Below, in pieces: positions 32,335-43,945 of a stretch of 64,000 nt of DNA. Below the pieces are notes generated by a model. The model did not search any database. It saw only the letters and a list, made by a program, of their open reading frames with translations, and had not been told where the DNA came from. Within the stretch, counting starts at the first letter, position 1; the number at the start of each line of letters is the position of its first letter. A program made the translations under genes and the position numbers. Origin of the DNA: Pleurodeles waltl (Eukaryota; Chordata; Amphibia; Caudata; Salamandridae); assembly GCF_031143425.1 (NCBI RefSeq), contig NC_090444.1:62491533-62555532 (forward strand), in the 5' to 3' direction.

Positions 32335-33289
32335 AGATCTATTGATTTTGCCAATGCTTGTTTTGCAACACCTTTGGCGTCCCGTAATCTTTGTGTTCCC
32401 TGGAGGTATAATGAGGGCAGATCTTCCAGTCTTTCCCACGGGTGAGTGAGAAGGACCATTAGAGTCCAAGGGGCTGGAATTCTGGTCTGAGGCGGGCGGT
32501 CTCCAAACATATTTTCCTTTCATATTTTTAGATACATCTTTGAGTGCAATGGGTTTTTAACCACCCCTCACGCCCCCACCTCCAGAGATCATGACGGTTG
32601 GACTGTGGGTCATCCTCCAATATCATTGATAACTGTATTCGCAGCAACTGATGCTGAGACTGTGTGTTAATTTTCATTTATTGGTGAACATGTGTTTGCG
32701 TCATATCATTTTAATTTTTTTTTATTTGTTCTCTTTTTAAGTTAAATCAGATTTTAACTTGTGGAGCAAAATATACATGTCAGATTAGAGGCTAACCGTA
32801 AACTTTCATACGTCAATACAGGTGTTGGAAATATGGCTGAAGGTGGTCCACTGTTTTCAAGGGCAGAAACAGACACACTTGCCATGATTCTTAAGGAAGT
32901 TAATTATATGTGAAGATCTCAACCTTTAACACCACTCTACTAGACATGGCACCCAATGTAAAATATTTCATATTAAAACTGATTTTTATTCATCAACATG
33001 TAGATAACACTAATAAAAGTATAGATGAAATATATCATGTCTTTGGTCAACCGCCTGATTGGTGTACAGATATTGCCAGGTTACAGTCGAAGCTAACCAA
33101 TTTGAAAGTCCGTGGAGATATACATATTATGTCCATCCTATATTAATAGGCCTCACTTTTTTGGGCAGTCTGTAAAATATTTCCGACATGATGATGTCAT
33201 GTCAGATGGCTATTTTGTTCTTCGGTTCCAGGGTACATTACAGAGCCTTATTGTGTGAGCCCTCTGAAATTCTAAATCTGCAATACTCA
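32335..33289. other. No recognisable feature, A/T-rich
   Basis: Low-G+C sequence with short frames. The right third might already be decayed Tx1-like ORF2, but no motif is readable. Confidence 0.35.
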
Positions 33290-34770
33290 AACGTCCTATT
33301 ACCTAACATTACATGGACGCTCTGGCAGAAAAGGTCTAGGCAGAGTTTTTGATGCCCTGTTGCTAGAACATGGCAAAGAGAAATCAAGACCACCCCCCCC
33401 CCCGGAAAGAATAAGGCATGGAAGGATTATAAAAATTACCTTTTCATCAAGGTTTAGTTATGTCCATGGTATGCTGTGGCTTACAATTGCTAAATCTTTA
33501 TTGACGAGTGTTGAAAGAATGATAAAACAATTCATATTGGGGGTCGACTAAACCTAGGACCCGGAGGACTAAACTGTAGGCTCACACAGAGGCTGAAGGC
33601 CTGCGTCTCCTAAAATGTGTTTTTATTATAGGGCTAATCATCTGTCACAGATGGTATCTGATAAGTGCAAAATGAGATTGCAGAATGAATCCTATGTGCA
33701 GACAACTGGAGTTTTTTATGTTGCTAAGAAACTCTGCACTGGACTTGTTTCACTCAACTAAGGGCCCGGTTTAATTAGTGGGCAACCCATCATTGAGTAA
33801 ATTATGAGAACATGGAGTCTTGCGTATATGGAGGGGGGCTGGATCCATGCACACGCCCCTACATGGAATACTGCTCAATTTAACTATACCCAAGAAGGAC
33901 CTCCCTGATATGCAAGCCCTAGTAGATCCAATGGGCTCTTAACACAATAAGATATTGGGGTATTAACCTAACTTCCACACTGCCACCTTGGACGCAGGCC
34001 AGTTGGCCGCAACACGGGTTCCACATGGATCTGTCAGTGGACTGCTGGCCCCTCTGGGTTCTAGCCTGGCTACCCAAGCACGTTTCATTGTTCAGCACCT
34101 ACATAGCTACCCCCCATTAGGACGGTACTTGACATATGAGACAGGTTGGGAATCAGGTGAGGGCTTACTACCTTCCCCTCCTCCAACACTCCAATTGTAC
34201 GCAACCCGGATTTCACTCTTGTGCTACTGCCTCCATTATTTACTAGCTTGGAGGCAGAGGAGTGTAGGAAATTAACAGACCTCTTTGCGGGAGCCTCCAT
34301 TAAGTCATTTGAACAGTGTAAGGCTTATTACTCTCTCGCTGAAAAAACAAGGCCTCAGTACTGCCAGCTGCATCATTGGGCATTGCACCCCTCCAATTAT
34401 TCTGGGGCTACCATATCCTATACTGACTTGAAAAATTAGTGAGCGCATATGACGGGTCTAAAAGACTAATCTCCAATACATACCGGACCATTCAACACTC
34501 TAAACCTCTTCAAACCCACACATTTCAAACTTTCAGGCAGACTACCACTGCAGATGGCATTTTGTCTAAGCAATTGGAACCCCTTTGGCGAGACATACCT
34601 AAAACTTAAGAAAGCTTATCCCACTGTAAAATAGCTTATATGATCATTTTTCAATGGTATTATACACTGGCTTACCTCTCCACCATATACTCCTCCACAT
34701 CTTTTTTCTGCTGGTAAAGCAGACTACAGTAGTTGTGGGGGATAATTGACAAATCCGCTGTTGACCCCCA
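33290..34770 (+). pseudogene. Tx1/L1-like LINE ORF2, C-terminal part
   Basis: Frames with stops. YVHGMLWLTIAKSLLTSVER (33,460-33,520) fits the post-RT region. LFAGASIKSFEQCKAYYSLA followed by YCQLHHWALHP (34,280-34,390) matches the F..G...SFEQL...Y.L.....YLQL block. FQWYYTLAYLSTIYSS..SFFCW (34,650-34,715) matches the W.YTPV+L.KI+P.T...CWRC terminal zinc-finger-like block. Nothing upstream of 33,290 is recognisable, so the copy is 5'-truncated or decayed. It ends where the 5' region of a second LINE begins (34,961). Confidence 0.6.
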
Positions 34771-34960
34771 AGCAGGAATTGGAATGTTTGGGGATCAGAG
34801 TGTGCTGGTGTCATGCTAACTGACCAAGCAGGCTGCTTCCCTTTTGCGACCCACCCGCCACCACAAAACTCTTGGCCACAGCAAGGCCTGATAACGGGGG
34901 AGTTCAGGGCATAGGCGACCTTAGATAGCATCTTACATAGAACTGCCGTAGCATAGGAGG

Positions 34961-36060
34961 TTGCACCACACATCAGTGAACAGACTTTGGTTGATACCAG
35001 TTACTGAGAATCCCGGCGACCCAGTGGGCCTGAACTTCGACCAACAACCCCACTGCGGGCTTCACGAAGGAGTGCAGACTGAAAGTGGGTGTGGGCTACC
35101 ACCCATTTTTTCCCCTGGGCCTATAGTGACCACACTTGAGTATTTGCCAGTGCAGCACTGGGACTGCCTGTCCCCCTCTGCTACGTGGGGTAATTCGGGT
35201 CTTACAACATATATTACTGAGTGTAGAGTGCAGCAGGGGCTGACATTGCTGCTGGTGAAGTGGTGTGCACAGGCTCTCAGCTAGAACAGCAAAGCCATTC
35301 CGTTACGAAAATGCCAGTATTCCTCTTCCCGGATTATATCAGTGTAGTGCCGCAGGGCTCCCTTTTTGGGGGTGACGTGCAGATTGAGGCAGGCTGACCT
35401 CCACTATTCCCTCCTTTTTCAAGTTAAACTGAAGGCCATGGTTTGAGTTAAAAGTTACTGCTTTACCAAGCCCGTGGATGCCTTGGACTGGGTTGAGACA
35501 TCCGCTTTCCCTTCACTGCCATGCCGACAACATGAGGCACAAACATCGCATCGCCAGAAGCACTGGGCACGCAAACATGGTGGTGCTGGATTCAAAGGGG
35601 CATCTACCCCGGAACAGGCAAAGGAGGGACAGGCCCAGACTTGAGGTTGGAGGTTATATTGTGGGCAGACTGCATTCACCCCTTGTTTACTGTTCAGACG
35701 ATGGCATAGCCGATGTCAAAGCATGGTCTCAGCAACTCTGCAGGAGCTGACAAGGGAAACAGCAGAGGAGCTTATATCACAACAAGAACCTCAGGTGAAG
35801 TAATCTGTATTCATCAGATTGTAGTAACAGGTCGTCCCAACTGCCCCAGAGCGAGAAGAACTGCAGACTGCTTACACACTGTGGAAACTGAAGACAGCCT
35901 GGCTACCCCCCTTGCCTAGCACCCGGCCAAACATGATGCATGCTGGTAACATGCAGGACCTTTTCATCCATGGGCCTTTTTTTTTTTTTTTTTACTGTTT
36001 AGGTGATCATAATGTTTGAGGGTTGTCCACGGTAGGGATTTCTTTTTTTACAGTTTTGTA
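34961..36060 (+). mobile_element. Tx1/L1-like LINE copy 2: 5' region and ORF1 remnant
   Basis: Precedes an endonuclease-RT series in the same orientation. The position suggests 5' UTR plus ORF1, but no ORF1 motif is certain. A T-rich run (35,979-35,996) and a 71-bp minisatellite separate this part from the endonuclease. Assigned by position only. Confidence 0.4.
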
Positions 36061-36343
36061 TAACTGTGATGATGTGGCTTATGATCCGCTACAGAGCCCA
36101 CACCCTCCCCACTTAGGATACTGACATGTGATAACTGTGATGATGTGGCTTATGATCCGCTACAGAGCCCACACCCTGCCCACTTAGGATACTGACATGT
36201 GATAACTGTGATGATGTGGCTTATGATCCGCTACAGAGCCCACACCCTCCCCACTCAGGATACTGACATGTGATAACTGTGATGATGTGGCTTATGATCC
36301 GCTACAGAGCCCACACCCTCCCCACTTAGGATACTGACATGTC
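36061..36343 (+). repeat. 71-bp minisatellite, four copies
   Basis: TAACTGTGATGATGTGGCTT begins at 36,061, 36,132, 36,203 and 36,274, exactly 71 bp apart. The copies differ at only a few positions (CCCTCCCC/CCCTGCCC, ACTTAGG/ACTCAGG). The flanking LINE is heavily mutated, so the expansion is recent relative to the insertion. Confidence 0.95.
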
Positions 36344-37275
36344 TAAACTTAGCATAATCAGGTAGAATGTCCATGGTATGGGCTCCACACGTAACAGACA
36401 TGCGGTTCAGCAGTATCTTAGGTGATGGGGTGTTCAAATTGCACTGCTATAAGAGACTCATATAATGGTCGGGGAGGGTTCCCGTTTTAAAAAAATGCTG
36501 TAGAAGGAAATGTTTTGTACCACATAGTCTGGCTTTGCTTGCAGAGCCATAATCTTGCTTAGACCAGGTGTTCTCTTCAGGCTCACAATAATCAAAATTG
36601 ACCTGAAGGGCGGTCCCATGCTGGTCGAGGGGTAATTAGATGGGAGGATGGTCTTGTTAGGAAGCATTTAGGGCCCTCCATTCAACATAGCAGGCCTACT
36701 TCTCACGTCTGTTCTCCATATTCACTAAATGGGCCCACATCCCCTGTATCATTGACTTTAGGTGTGTAGTTGACCCACAGCGTGATTGATCCCACCTACA
36801 ACTCCCATACTCCCCGGTGTAGGCTTCAACACTGGACTTTGTTGGACTGATGGAGATTGCTGAACTCAGACTCTAGGGAATGTTCCTATAATTCTCCCGC
36901 TCCCCCCCCCCACATGCTTTGCGTATCCGATTCGATTGGATACTCTGTGTCACAGCTACTAGGCTATCGGCATCAAGGGCAGAATATCTGGGGGAAGACC
37001 TATTCCAACCTTAATCCCCTCCAGGTACAGTTTTAGTGGGGTGTGTCATAGTCACAGATTCGCACTAGGCATTTACAGCCCACCATGCTTGGAGATCAGG
37101 TATTCTGTGACACAACAGCAGAGACACTCTCCCATAGCCTATTCGACAACTGGGGAACATCTGTGTCCAAGGTAATTGACTGGGAAGCGATGAAAGTTAT
37201 CCTCAGAGGTCACTGCATCCATGCGGTTGTAGGGGTGAAGGCAGGCCCACACAGTGACATGTCCTGCATTTAGAC
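36344..37275 (+). pseudogene. Tx1/L1-like endonuclease domain fossil
   Basis: Just after the minisatellite one frame reads SWNVHGMGSTRKR-like residues (encoded by AGAATGTCCATGGTATGGGC), the WN..G motif of APE-type LINE endonucleases. The middle is too frameshifted to align residue by residue. Near 37,190 WEAMKVILRGHCI matches the W+A+K...RG block that follows the endonuclease in Tx1/L1 ORF2. Inactive. Confidence 0.6.
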
Positions 37276-37859
37276 ATCCCTGGGTGCACTATAAACTACG
37301 GCCCAAGCTGACTGTACAATGCTGGGTGCAATGATTAAGGCACTGCATAGACATGCTAAAATGAGTGAGCAACTACAACACCTCGACATCCGTGCGTACC
37401 AAGCGAAGCAGTATGCAGATGTTTATTGTCCTGGCTCCTGCGCAGCATGAACCTGCCCACACAGATCACGATAATCAGGGATTCACCAGCAATTGTCACA
37501 AATCAGTCAGATTCACAAGGCATTTACTATGCATTATCAGACCGCATATGACCCTCTATTATGGACAGTCAGGTTGCCATATGTCACTTTCTTGCGTCTG
37601 TCAACTTAGTAGTCCGTCGTCCACTAGATAGGGAAGATCTTAACGCACCCCTTTCATGAGAGAAAGAGACGGTGTCATGCGGGGCACAGCAACTCATAAA
37701 ACACTGGGTATGGATTCTAAATCTAATTCTACAAAGCCTACAAGCACCTTTTAGCCCTGAAACTCCTCAAACCTTAACAAGAGTTCCAAACGGACGGTTG
37801 ACTTCTGCCGACCCTCCGCAAATCTTAGTATCCTTTTCCAAGCCTGTGAAAGACCCCAT

Positions 37860-38560
37860 GGAGCTTGCCTCTTAATACCCTCATTCTATGTTGAGGTCTG
37901 ATTATGAAATCCTGAACAAGGTTATAGCGGGTAGGCTGTGTGAACACATGCCACGTCTGGTGCACACAGGTAGGTCCACCACCACTTTAAATATACACCT
38001 TCTGCACAGGGTAATGAAGCTTCATCTGGTCCAGTGGCCATTTGCTGCATGCTTGGTGCTGGACTTGCATGAAGCATTTGATATAGTGGATTGAAATTGC
38101 CCGTTTTTGACCATGACTACTTTTGGCATCAAGGGATGACTAGATGCGTTAATTTTACGCATATACATTGAACGCACAGTGCGGGTGAATATTGGCCAGT
38201 GTATCTTCCCCTGTTTCTGAGTGAGCAGAGGAATGTGGCAAGTCTGTCCACTGTCCCCTCTGCTCTTTGGCCTCGCTATGGAGCCCTTATCCCTGAGGCT
38301 CCAACAGCAGGGGCGTTCATGGAGTATCCCATTGTCTGGGGAGATCCATGTAGTCTTGTTATGTGCAGATGATGCATTATTCTACATCCGAAACATACAG
38401 GAGGGCATAGCTGATATCCAAGACATACCCCTGGAGTTTCATGTTGCTTCTGGCCTGGGGGTGACCTGTGCCAAATCATGCCTGTTTATGCTGCACCCGA
38501 ACTGTCCCCAGCAGCATTTCATTGTGGATTCCAATCCTTTGTGTTAGGAGCCCCGCACGT
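37860..38560 (+). pseudogene. Tx1/L1-like reverse transcriptase fossil
   Basis: SDYEILNKVIAGRLCEHMP and TGRSTTTLNIHLLHRVM (37,890-38,010) precede ACLVLDLHEAFDIVD (motif A, catalytic Asp present), a stop, then QVCPLSPLLFGLAMEPLSL (motif B) and LCADDALFYI (the Y/FADD motif, with Cys for the aromatic residue) near 38,365. SGLGVTCAKSCLF follows. The two halves are separated by stops at 38,094 and about 38,220. Sequence from 37,276 to 37,860 lacks readable motifs. Domain order and spacing are normal for L1-superfamily ORF2. Confidence 0.8.
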
Positions 38561-39120
38561 TTTGATACCTTGGCATAAACATCTATCACGAGACAAAGTA
38601 TCTAATAGATGGCAACCTTATAAGAAGCATAGCAACCCACATCCCCACATGGCTTTTTGGAGCACTTTGCAAGGTAGAGTGTCCCTATCTAAGATGGTAA
38701 TGCTCCCTCTGCTACTTTACTTTTCCTATAACCTCCTGGTCTGTGTCACCCAGAGGCACATCCCATCCATTACACTTTGCCATAAGGAGTTTCATTCAAA
38801 ACAAGGGGAGTTGCCACATTGCACTCCGTAAACCACAGTTGTCCCTAGACTAAGGGGTATTTGGGGCTCCAGATTTTGAACATTACTAGTTGGCGGCCCA
38901 GGTGCATTGGTCGGCAAGTTGGTTGTCAGGCCATCACACAGAAGAACTTGAATCTCCCACAGCAGCCCGAGCACACTTTGTGGTCTAGCGGATCTTCCTT
39001 CCCCAGGACAGGCTTTCACATGATGCTAATGGATTATTGCTGATCACATGAGAGTTTTAATCAGAGCTTGCGATAAATCACTCAGATTCTTTGCTTGAGA
39101 TACCACTGAGCTACATAACC
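38560..39120 (+). pseudogene. Tx1/L1-like ORF2 post-RT region
   Basis: Continues from the RT: SLSKMVMLPLLLYFSYNLLV (38,680-38,740) matches the +KM.+LP+LLY+F.N+P block, and near 38,890 the residues AQVHWSASWL match the AQL.W+..WL block. No terminal zinc-finger-like block is seen, so the 3' end is missing or too decayed. Confidence 0.6.
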
Positions 39121-40499
39121 TCATTCAGCAAAATGTTTGGTAGCGTGGGCACGAGGGCCTGGGTAGAGGCAGGCATAGGTACACTAGTTGCTTTGTATCA
39201 GGAGGGTACATTATTTTCTTAGAAATGCTTACAGGAGGAACATGCCCTTCCAGCATGTCATTTCTTGGCATACGGGCGCTTGCTGGGCCACCGTAGAAAT
39301 ACTCTGGGCCATCACAGACAATATGCCAGTAGAGCGACAAACAACACATTACACATAGTTTATACAGTGGAAAAGGAAATTTGTCAGTGAATTACATCAT
39401 GCAATACATAGCTATCAGCTATGTAGGTACCTTGCAATCTTGTGTGCATGGGAACGTCACTCGAGGGTGGCCGTACTCCAGCTTGGGGATCATGTGCACT
39501 GCATTGTGAGGGCTGTCTGGTTGGGGCAGTGGAAATTGCCTCGTACGATTTGCAATTTGAGGGCGGCTAACTATGGTGGAAGGCTGCTGGTCAAGGAATT
39601 CAGGAGCACTCGGAGTTACACTGTATGTAATAAGTGCTGTGTTGGGAAATAAACAGAAATAATTATTTGGAAAAGAGCTGAACTCTCTAATAGGGAGCAG
39701 AAAGGCAAACTTTGGCCGTGTGTCGGTTGTCCTTCAGGCCTCTTAATTGTATGAAGCGCCTGGTGACAGTGAGCACATAAAGGGTAGTTACATGAGAGGT
39801 TGCTTTAACAGGAGGGGATGGGTGGATTGAGGAGAAAGGTGGCGGTTCTCCTTTGTGATGTGTACACCTGCATAGGGGCATTGCAAGAGAAGTTCTCATC
39901 TGACTGGGGAATTGAGAGGTGTTGTGTGGGTAAACTGATGAAATCGTGATGCCTTCATCAATATGGGGCCTCCCGTTGGCATGGGTAAGTTTCCACTTTG
40001 GGTAAGGCTGTGGTTTAGTGAGTTATGGGTTTCTCAAGGGGAAGCACCTGTTGTAAGGGCCTTCTATTGTAGCAACATCACATCCCATGCAGCTGCGATG
40101 GGGCACCGTCTGATACAGCCGGCCTCCTACCAGTGTAGTGCAAGCCTATCTGCCTCATCCTAGCAGGACACTGCCAATTGCCATGGGCCTGCGACGCGGT
40201 TGCGGGGCCTTTCAATACAAAGAGAGGAGGCATTTGGCCAATATGAGGGCCAGCTTAGCAAATTTGGCTTATACTTTGTGTTGGTTCCATCAATGGGAAT
40301 AATCCTAGTGCGGTGGCCTCCCATGTTTTCAGTGCATTAAGTTATGGGACTGTGGCCAAAGTGCTATGCAGCTTGTCCAAAAGTGTGCCAATGTGTAGCA
40401 GGACTAGAGCATGTGTTGAAGGTGCACCACTGGGAAACAGCATCTCAGGCAGGTGAGGTGTGCCACTAGGAATATTCTGTTAAGGGGGGGGAGGGGTTG
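39121..40499. other. No recognisable feature
   Basis: Mixed-composition DNA between two oppositely oriented LINEs. A minus-strand LINE 3' end must lie somewhere in its right part. No motif, poly(A) or repeat unit could be assigned. Confidence 0.4.
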
Positions 40500-41870
40500 A
40501 GGTAGCCCCTATGTAGAAGCACTTATTGGTTATTCTTTTAGCATGCTTTATGTGTTACCATCTTATGTGATTCCAGGGCCCTGGCACATTCATGATCATG
40601 AAAATGCCTCTTGTGGTTCTCCGTACAGACCTGCCTAAGTTGCATCAGGGGTGTGTCAATGTGTTCCAATGGCTTTACAAAGCCAAATGATAAGATGTCA
40701 CCCGTGTACCATTTGATATATTGTACAAACAACTTTGTGTCTAGTTTTTTCTGTAAGGATTTACCATAGGGAGCCCATTGAGGCAGCAGGCATCAGTATG
40801 TGATGAATTGTCCTGGGAGATGGCATAGTCCTGGTCAAAAGCTGGCCGTCCCGGAAGAGGTCTTCCACTGTGTCAAATGAGTGTGCGTGCCAGTCTGGTA
40901 GCTGCTCTCTTGTCAATGAGCCCTACACGCTGGTGAGGCCCTGTATTGCAATGTTAGGGGCATATGGAGAAATCTGGTTTGTTTGTTAGGCGAAAGTTTC
41001 TGGTTAGACATTTCCACGGCAACCATCCAGGAAAGGAGCAGGGCATCATCAGTGGTGATCTTGAATGTGTTTTTGCCCACCAGCCATCGAGCCACCCAAT
41101 CAAGCTGTGCCACCAGGTAGTAAGACTCGAAACATGGGTCCCCTCAAACCTCCCTGAACCACTGTCAACCCATCATTCCAGATTGTATCCCCCATCAAAT
41201 GTTCTAGATCACAGAAGTGGTATGGTGGAAAGGCTGGTACGTTGACAAAATACTGCAATTGGGGAAGGATTATCATCTTTGAGAATGCAATCTTGCTGGT
41301 GAGGGCTCTGGGGATCTGCTGAGAGTTGCCCTCAAATTTGTCTTCCTGCAAGTGGTGAAGTGGAACCCCAGGTAATGGAAGGCTGTGGACTTCCAAGCTA
41401 AGGGTGTAGGGGCAATGCTGGCGGTGTGGGGTTTCACCTCGGAACAAGAAAGTATTGAATTTTCCCCAGTTAACTTGGATCCCAGTCACCGCTTCGAAGT
41501 CCTGAAAGGCAGATGTCGAACAGGAGGTGTCGATTTTCATGTCTCCGATGTAAAGTAGAACATAATTTGCGTAAAGGAACACTAAGTTCCTCCATCCAGC
41601 TGTATCCCCCCGACAAACGGGGATCTTCCAACTGAGGCAGTGCGCCATTGGTTACATGGATATGGAGAACAGGATTGGGGAGATGGGACAACCCTGTTTA
41701 ACCATGACCAACAGGAAAGGGGGCAATATTAGGCAGCCCACTTGGACCCTTGAAGAGGTGTTTATGTTTAGTAGTTTGTTGTAAGCTAGGAGGCATGGAC
41801 CTAGAACGAAGGATGATAGGGTCGCAAACAGGTGCTCCATAAGAGTCAATCAATACAGACTATTAGGCTG
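40500..41870 (-). pseudogene. Tx1/L1-like LINE ORF2 (RT to C terminus), antisense copy
   Basis: Minus strand, 5' to 3': QGCPISPILFSISM (motif B, near 41,660), LYANYVLLYIGD (the Y-A-D-D motif degenerated to YANY, near 41,550), VTGIQVNWGKFNTFLF, FSKMIILPQLQYFVNVP (near 41,250), AQLDWVARWL (near 41,100), and SFDTVEDLFRDGQLLT (near 40,870). Frames are broken by several stops. The endonuclease and RT motif A are not found upstream, so an internal deletion separates this from the ORF1 remnant at 42,310-42,658. Confidence 0.75.
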
Positions 41871-42309
41871 ATCTAGTATATAGTGGGGATGCCTGGTCTA
41901 TTACACTGAATAGGCGACAGATATTATAGGGGTGGCCAGTTAGCTGTGTAGGTCAGAGTGATACATACTGAAGAATGGCGGATTGCAATTGTAATATCCA
42001 GCCTGTAGGCAGGGTGATTTCTGTTCTAGTAGGGGACCACCACACCAGCAGTTATCCAGGTTTGTCCCCTTATGAGTGGATTCGAGCTGTGTATTTGCTA
42101 GAGTTAGGCTGGCAATCTGAGAGATACTGCAGTACGGTGCCTCAGGAAGCCCTCGTTAATAGGGTGGAGCAGACTGATTAAAAAGCCGCCTACAGTGTTG
42201 AAGAAAGAAGTGGATGGGCTGGCCCGTGGTCTTTGGTTTTTACAGGTAGTCTGCTAATGGCAGGGTCACGAGTTCCATTGGCATGCTTCACGTGGCGTTA
42301 GCCTGGCAT

Positions 42310-42658
42310 GACTCAGCATGTACCTAAAAAGTGCACTTTGTCCAGAAGGTTTTGGGTGGTCTGTTTTTGGGTCTTCAGCTGTGGTACCATCTCTGTGATA
42401 TTACTTTCTGTGTTGGTGAACCGGGAAGCCAGTTTTCGCAGGTCCTTCTGAAGGAGACCAAATTCCACACATATCTCCTTTATGTGCGCTTCTACTGATG
42501 AGCAAGAGGGTTTATTGGTAAGTAGGATGGTGGCCTGTTTTTCACCCAAGTCCTGTGGAGAGCTGGAGGTCTTTGCCCCGTGTCAAGGCTCCTCCCCATG
42601 ATGGAGTGTGGGATAGGGTGGACGGGGGTGAGGTTTTGGTGATTTCGGTTTACCCATG
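42310..42658 (-). pseudogene. Tx1/L1-like LINE ORF1 N terminus
   Basis: A methionine at 42,658 opens MGKPKSPKPHPR, followed after a stop by VEAHIKEICVEFGLLQKDLR, KLASRFTNTESNITEMVPQL and KTQKQTTQNLLDKV. This heptad-rich region is like the coiled-coil trimerisation segment of L1-superfamily ORF1 proteins. The RNA-binding domain that should follow is deleted. It lies upstream, on the same strand, of the ORF2 remnant at 40,500-41,870. Confidence 0.65.
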
Positions 42659-42867
42659 GTGTGCTCCCAGTCTACCGCGCCAATACGTTGCTGGATCACT
42701 GTATGCAGGATGACTCCAATCATGTTCCGCGGGGTAAAAGTCTGCTAGTGTCAGCTGTGGTCTTTGTAGTAGCCAGCTCCCTACACCCTCCCCCTCTGCC
42801 GGGCATGCCCCGGTATGGTATGCAAGGTTGGTTCTGGCCAGTCGACAGTCTGATGCAGCACTGTGTC

Positions 42868-42902
<35 letters not shown>

Positions 42903-43654
42903 GTGTGTGTGTGTGTAATGGGAGGATTAATGTTGATTGCGGCATTCAGGTCCTGGAGCAAAGTTACTCCATGGCTGCCATCTTTGGCTCCATGGCAACC
43001 CCATAAGCACCCTCTCATACACACACTGTATATAATGGGTTGAGGCTGTAGACTTGTCACCTGGTTTGTTTGTGCACTAGCATACACCGCACACAACCTG
43101 TTAAATGTAGTCCTTAGGGAGTGGGGCTTAGGTGGCGATCCCAGGATGATGCAGAATACCAAGTTCAGTAGATCCTGCATAATATATTTCATATAGCTTA
43201 CCTCACTCCTGCAACTCTGTCCTAAATGTTTGGGTCCTCCTTTGTTTGCCCGAGATGCCAACATGCAGGTGCTGACACGATGCACGTATTCTGGAGTTGC
43301 TCAGTCTGTAACCTTATGGGTGTCCGTGTCCAACTTGCTAAGAGGTGACTGGATGTGTTCACAATGTAAGTCGCACTGTTGGGATTGTTCATGTGCTCAA
43401 AAACAGATAAAGCTGCTAACCGGTTTATAAACCAAGCATTGCTGATAGCATGCAGACTAATTGCCATGCACTGGAAAGCCAAGGTATTGTTAGATATAGC
43501 CCACTGGTGTGCGGCAATACTGAAGTGGGGACAGGGAGAGGAGCGCAGGAGGCAAGAAATATGAGGACTACGCAAATACCCCAGAAATGTGGAATGGGAA
43601 GCACTATTACTTGACTTGCACACATACAAGAGTTGGTGGCCAGTCACTTAAACC
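42659..43654 (-). mobile_element. Putative 5' region of the antisense Tx1-like LINE
   Basis: Lies upstream of the ORF1 start and ends against the truncated DIRS-A1 recombinase frame at about 43,655. Contains a (GT)n microsatellite. No own coding motif. It could also include unrelated sequence. Confidence 0.35.
42868..42915 (+). repeat. (GT)n microsatellite
   Basis: Mostly uninterrupted TG dinucleotides with two CTGT/CCGT interruptions. Confidence 0.9.
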
Positions 43655-43945
43655 TACCCTGGCGGGGTGACAAGGCAGACAAGTAACCCTTAACAGTAGC
43701 CACTGCACAACCCCTCTGTGCTAAAGACAAAGCAAAAGATAAAACATCTGACAAATGAGCACGTAAGGGATCAATCTGCCTCTCTCCACACCAAACCACA
43801 AATTTAGACCACCTATTAGCTTAGATAGATTTAGTGGAGTGTCGCCTGGCCGATAAGATAACATCCACTACATCAGGCGGGAGAGAGAAAGAACTCAGGT
43901 TGCCCCGTTCAATCTCCAGGCATGAAGGTGCAGGCTCTGGAGGTG
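43655..43945 (-). pseudogene. DIRS-A1 tyrosine recombinase, N-terminal stub
   Basis: Begins with residues PAPSCLEIERGNLSSFSLPP and VVDVILSARRHSTK, then a stop at 43,821, and continues as ANRWSKFV.WCGER, HLSDVLSFALSLAQRGCA and VATVKGYLSA before ending at about 43,655. These are the SAM-like DNA-binding N-terminal helices. The catalytic R-H-R-Y domain is absent. The same frame stays open upstream through the RNase H and RT region to 45,635. Confidence 0.75.

Noticed and set aside
36061..36343. CRISPR-like array
   Set aside because: Repeats are contiguous 71-bp units without spacers, in a vertebrate-type LINE.
42868..42915. Repeat-derived Val/Cys frames
   Set aside because: Produced by the (GT)n microsatellite.
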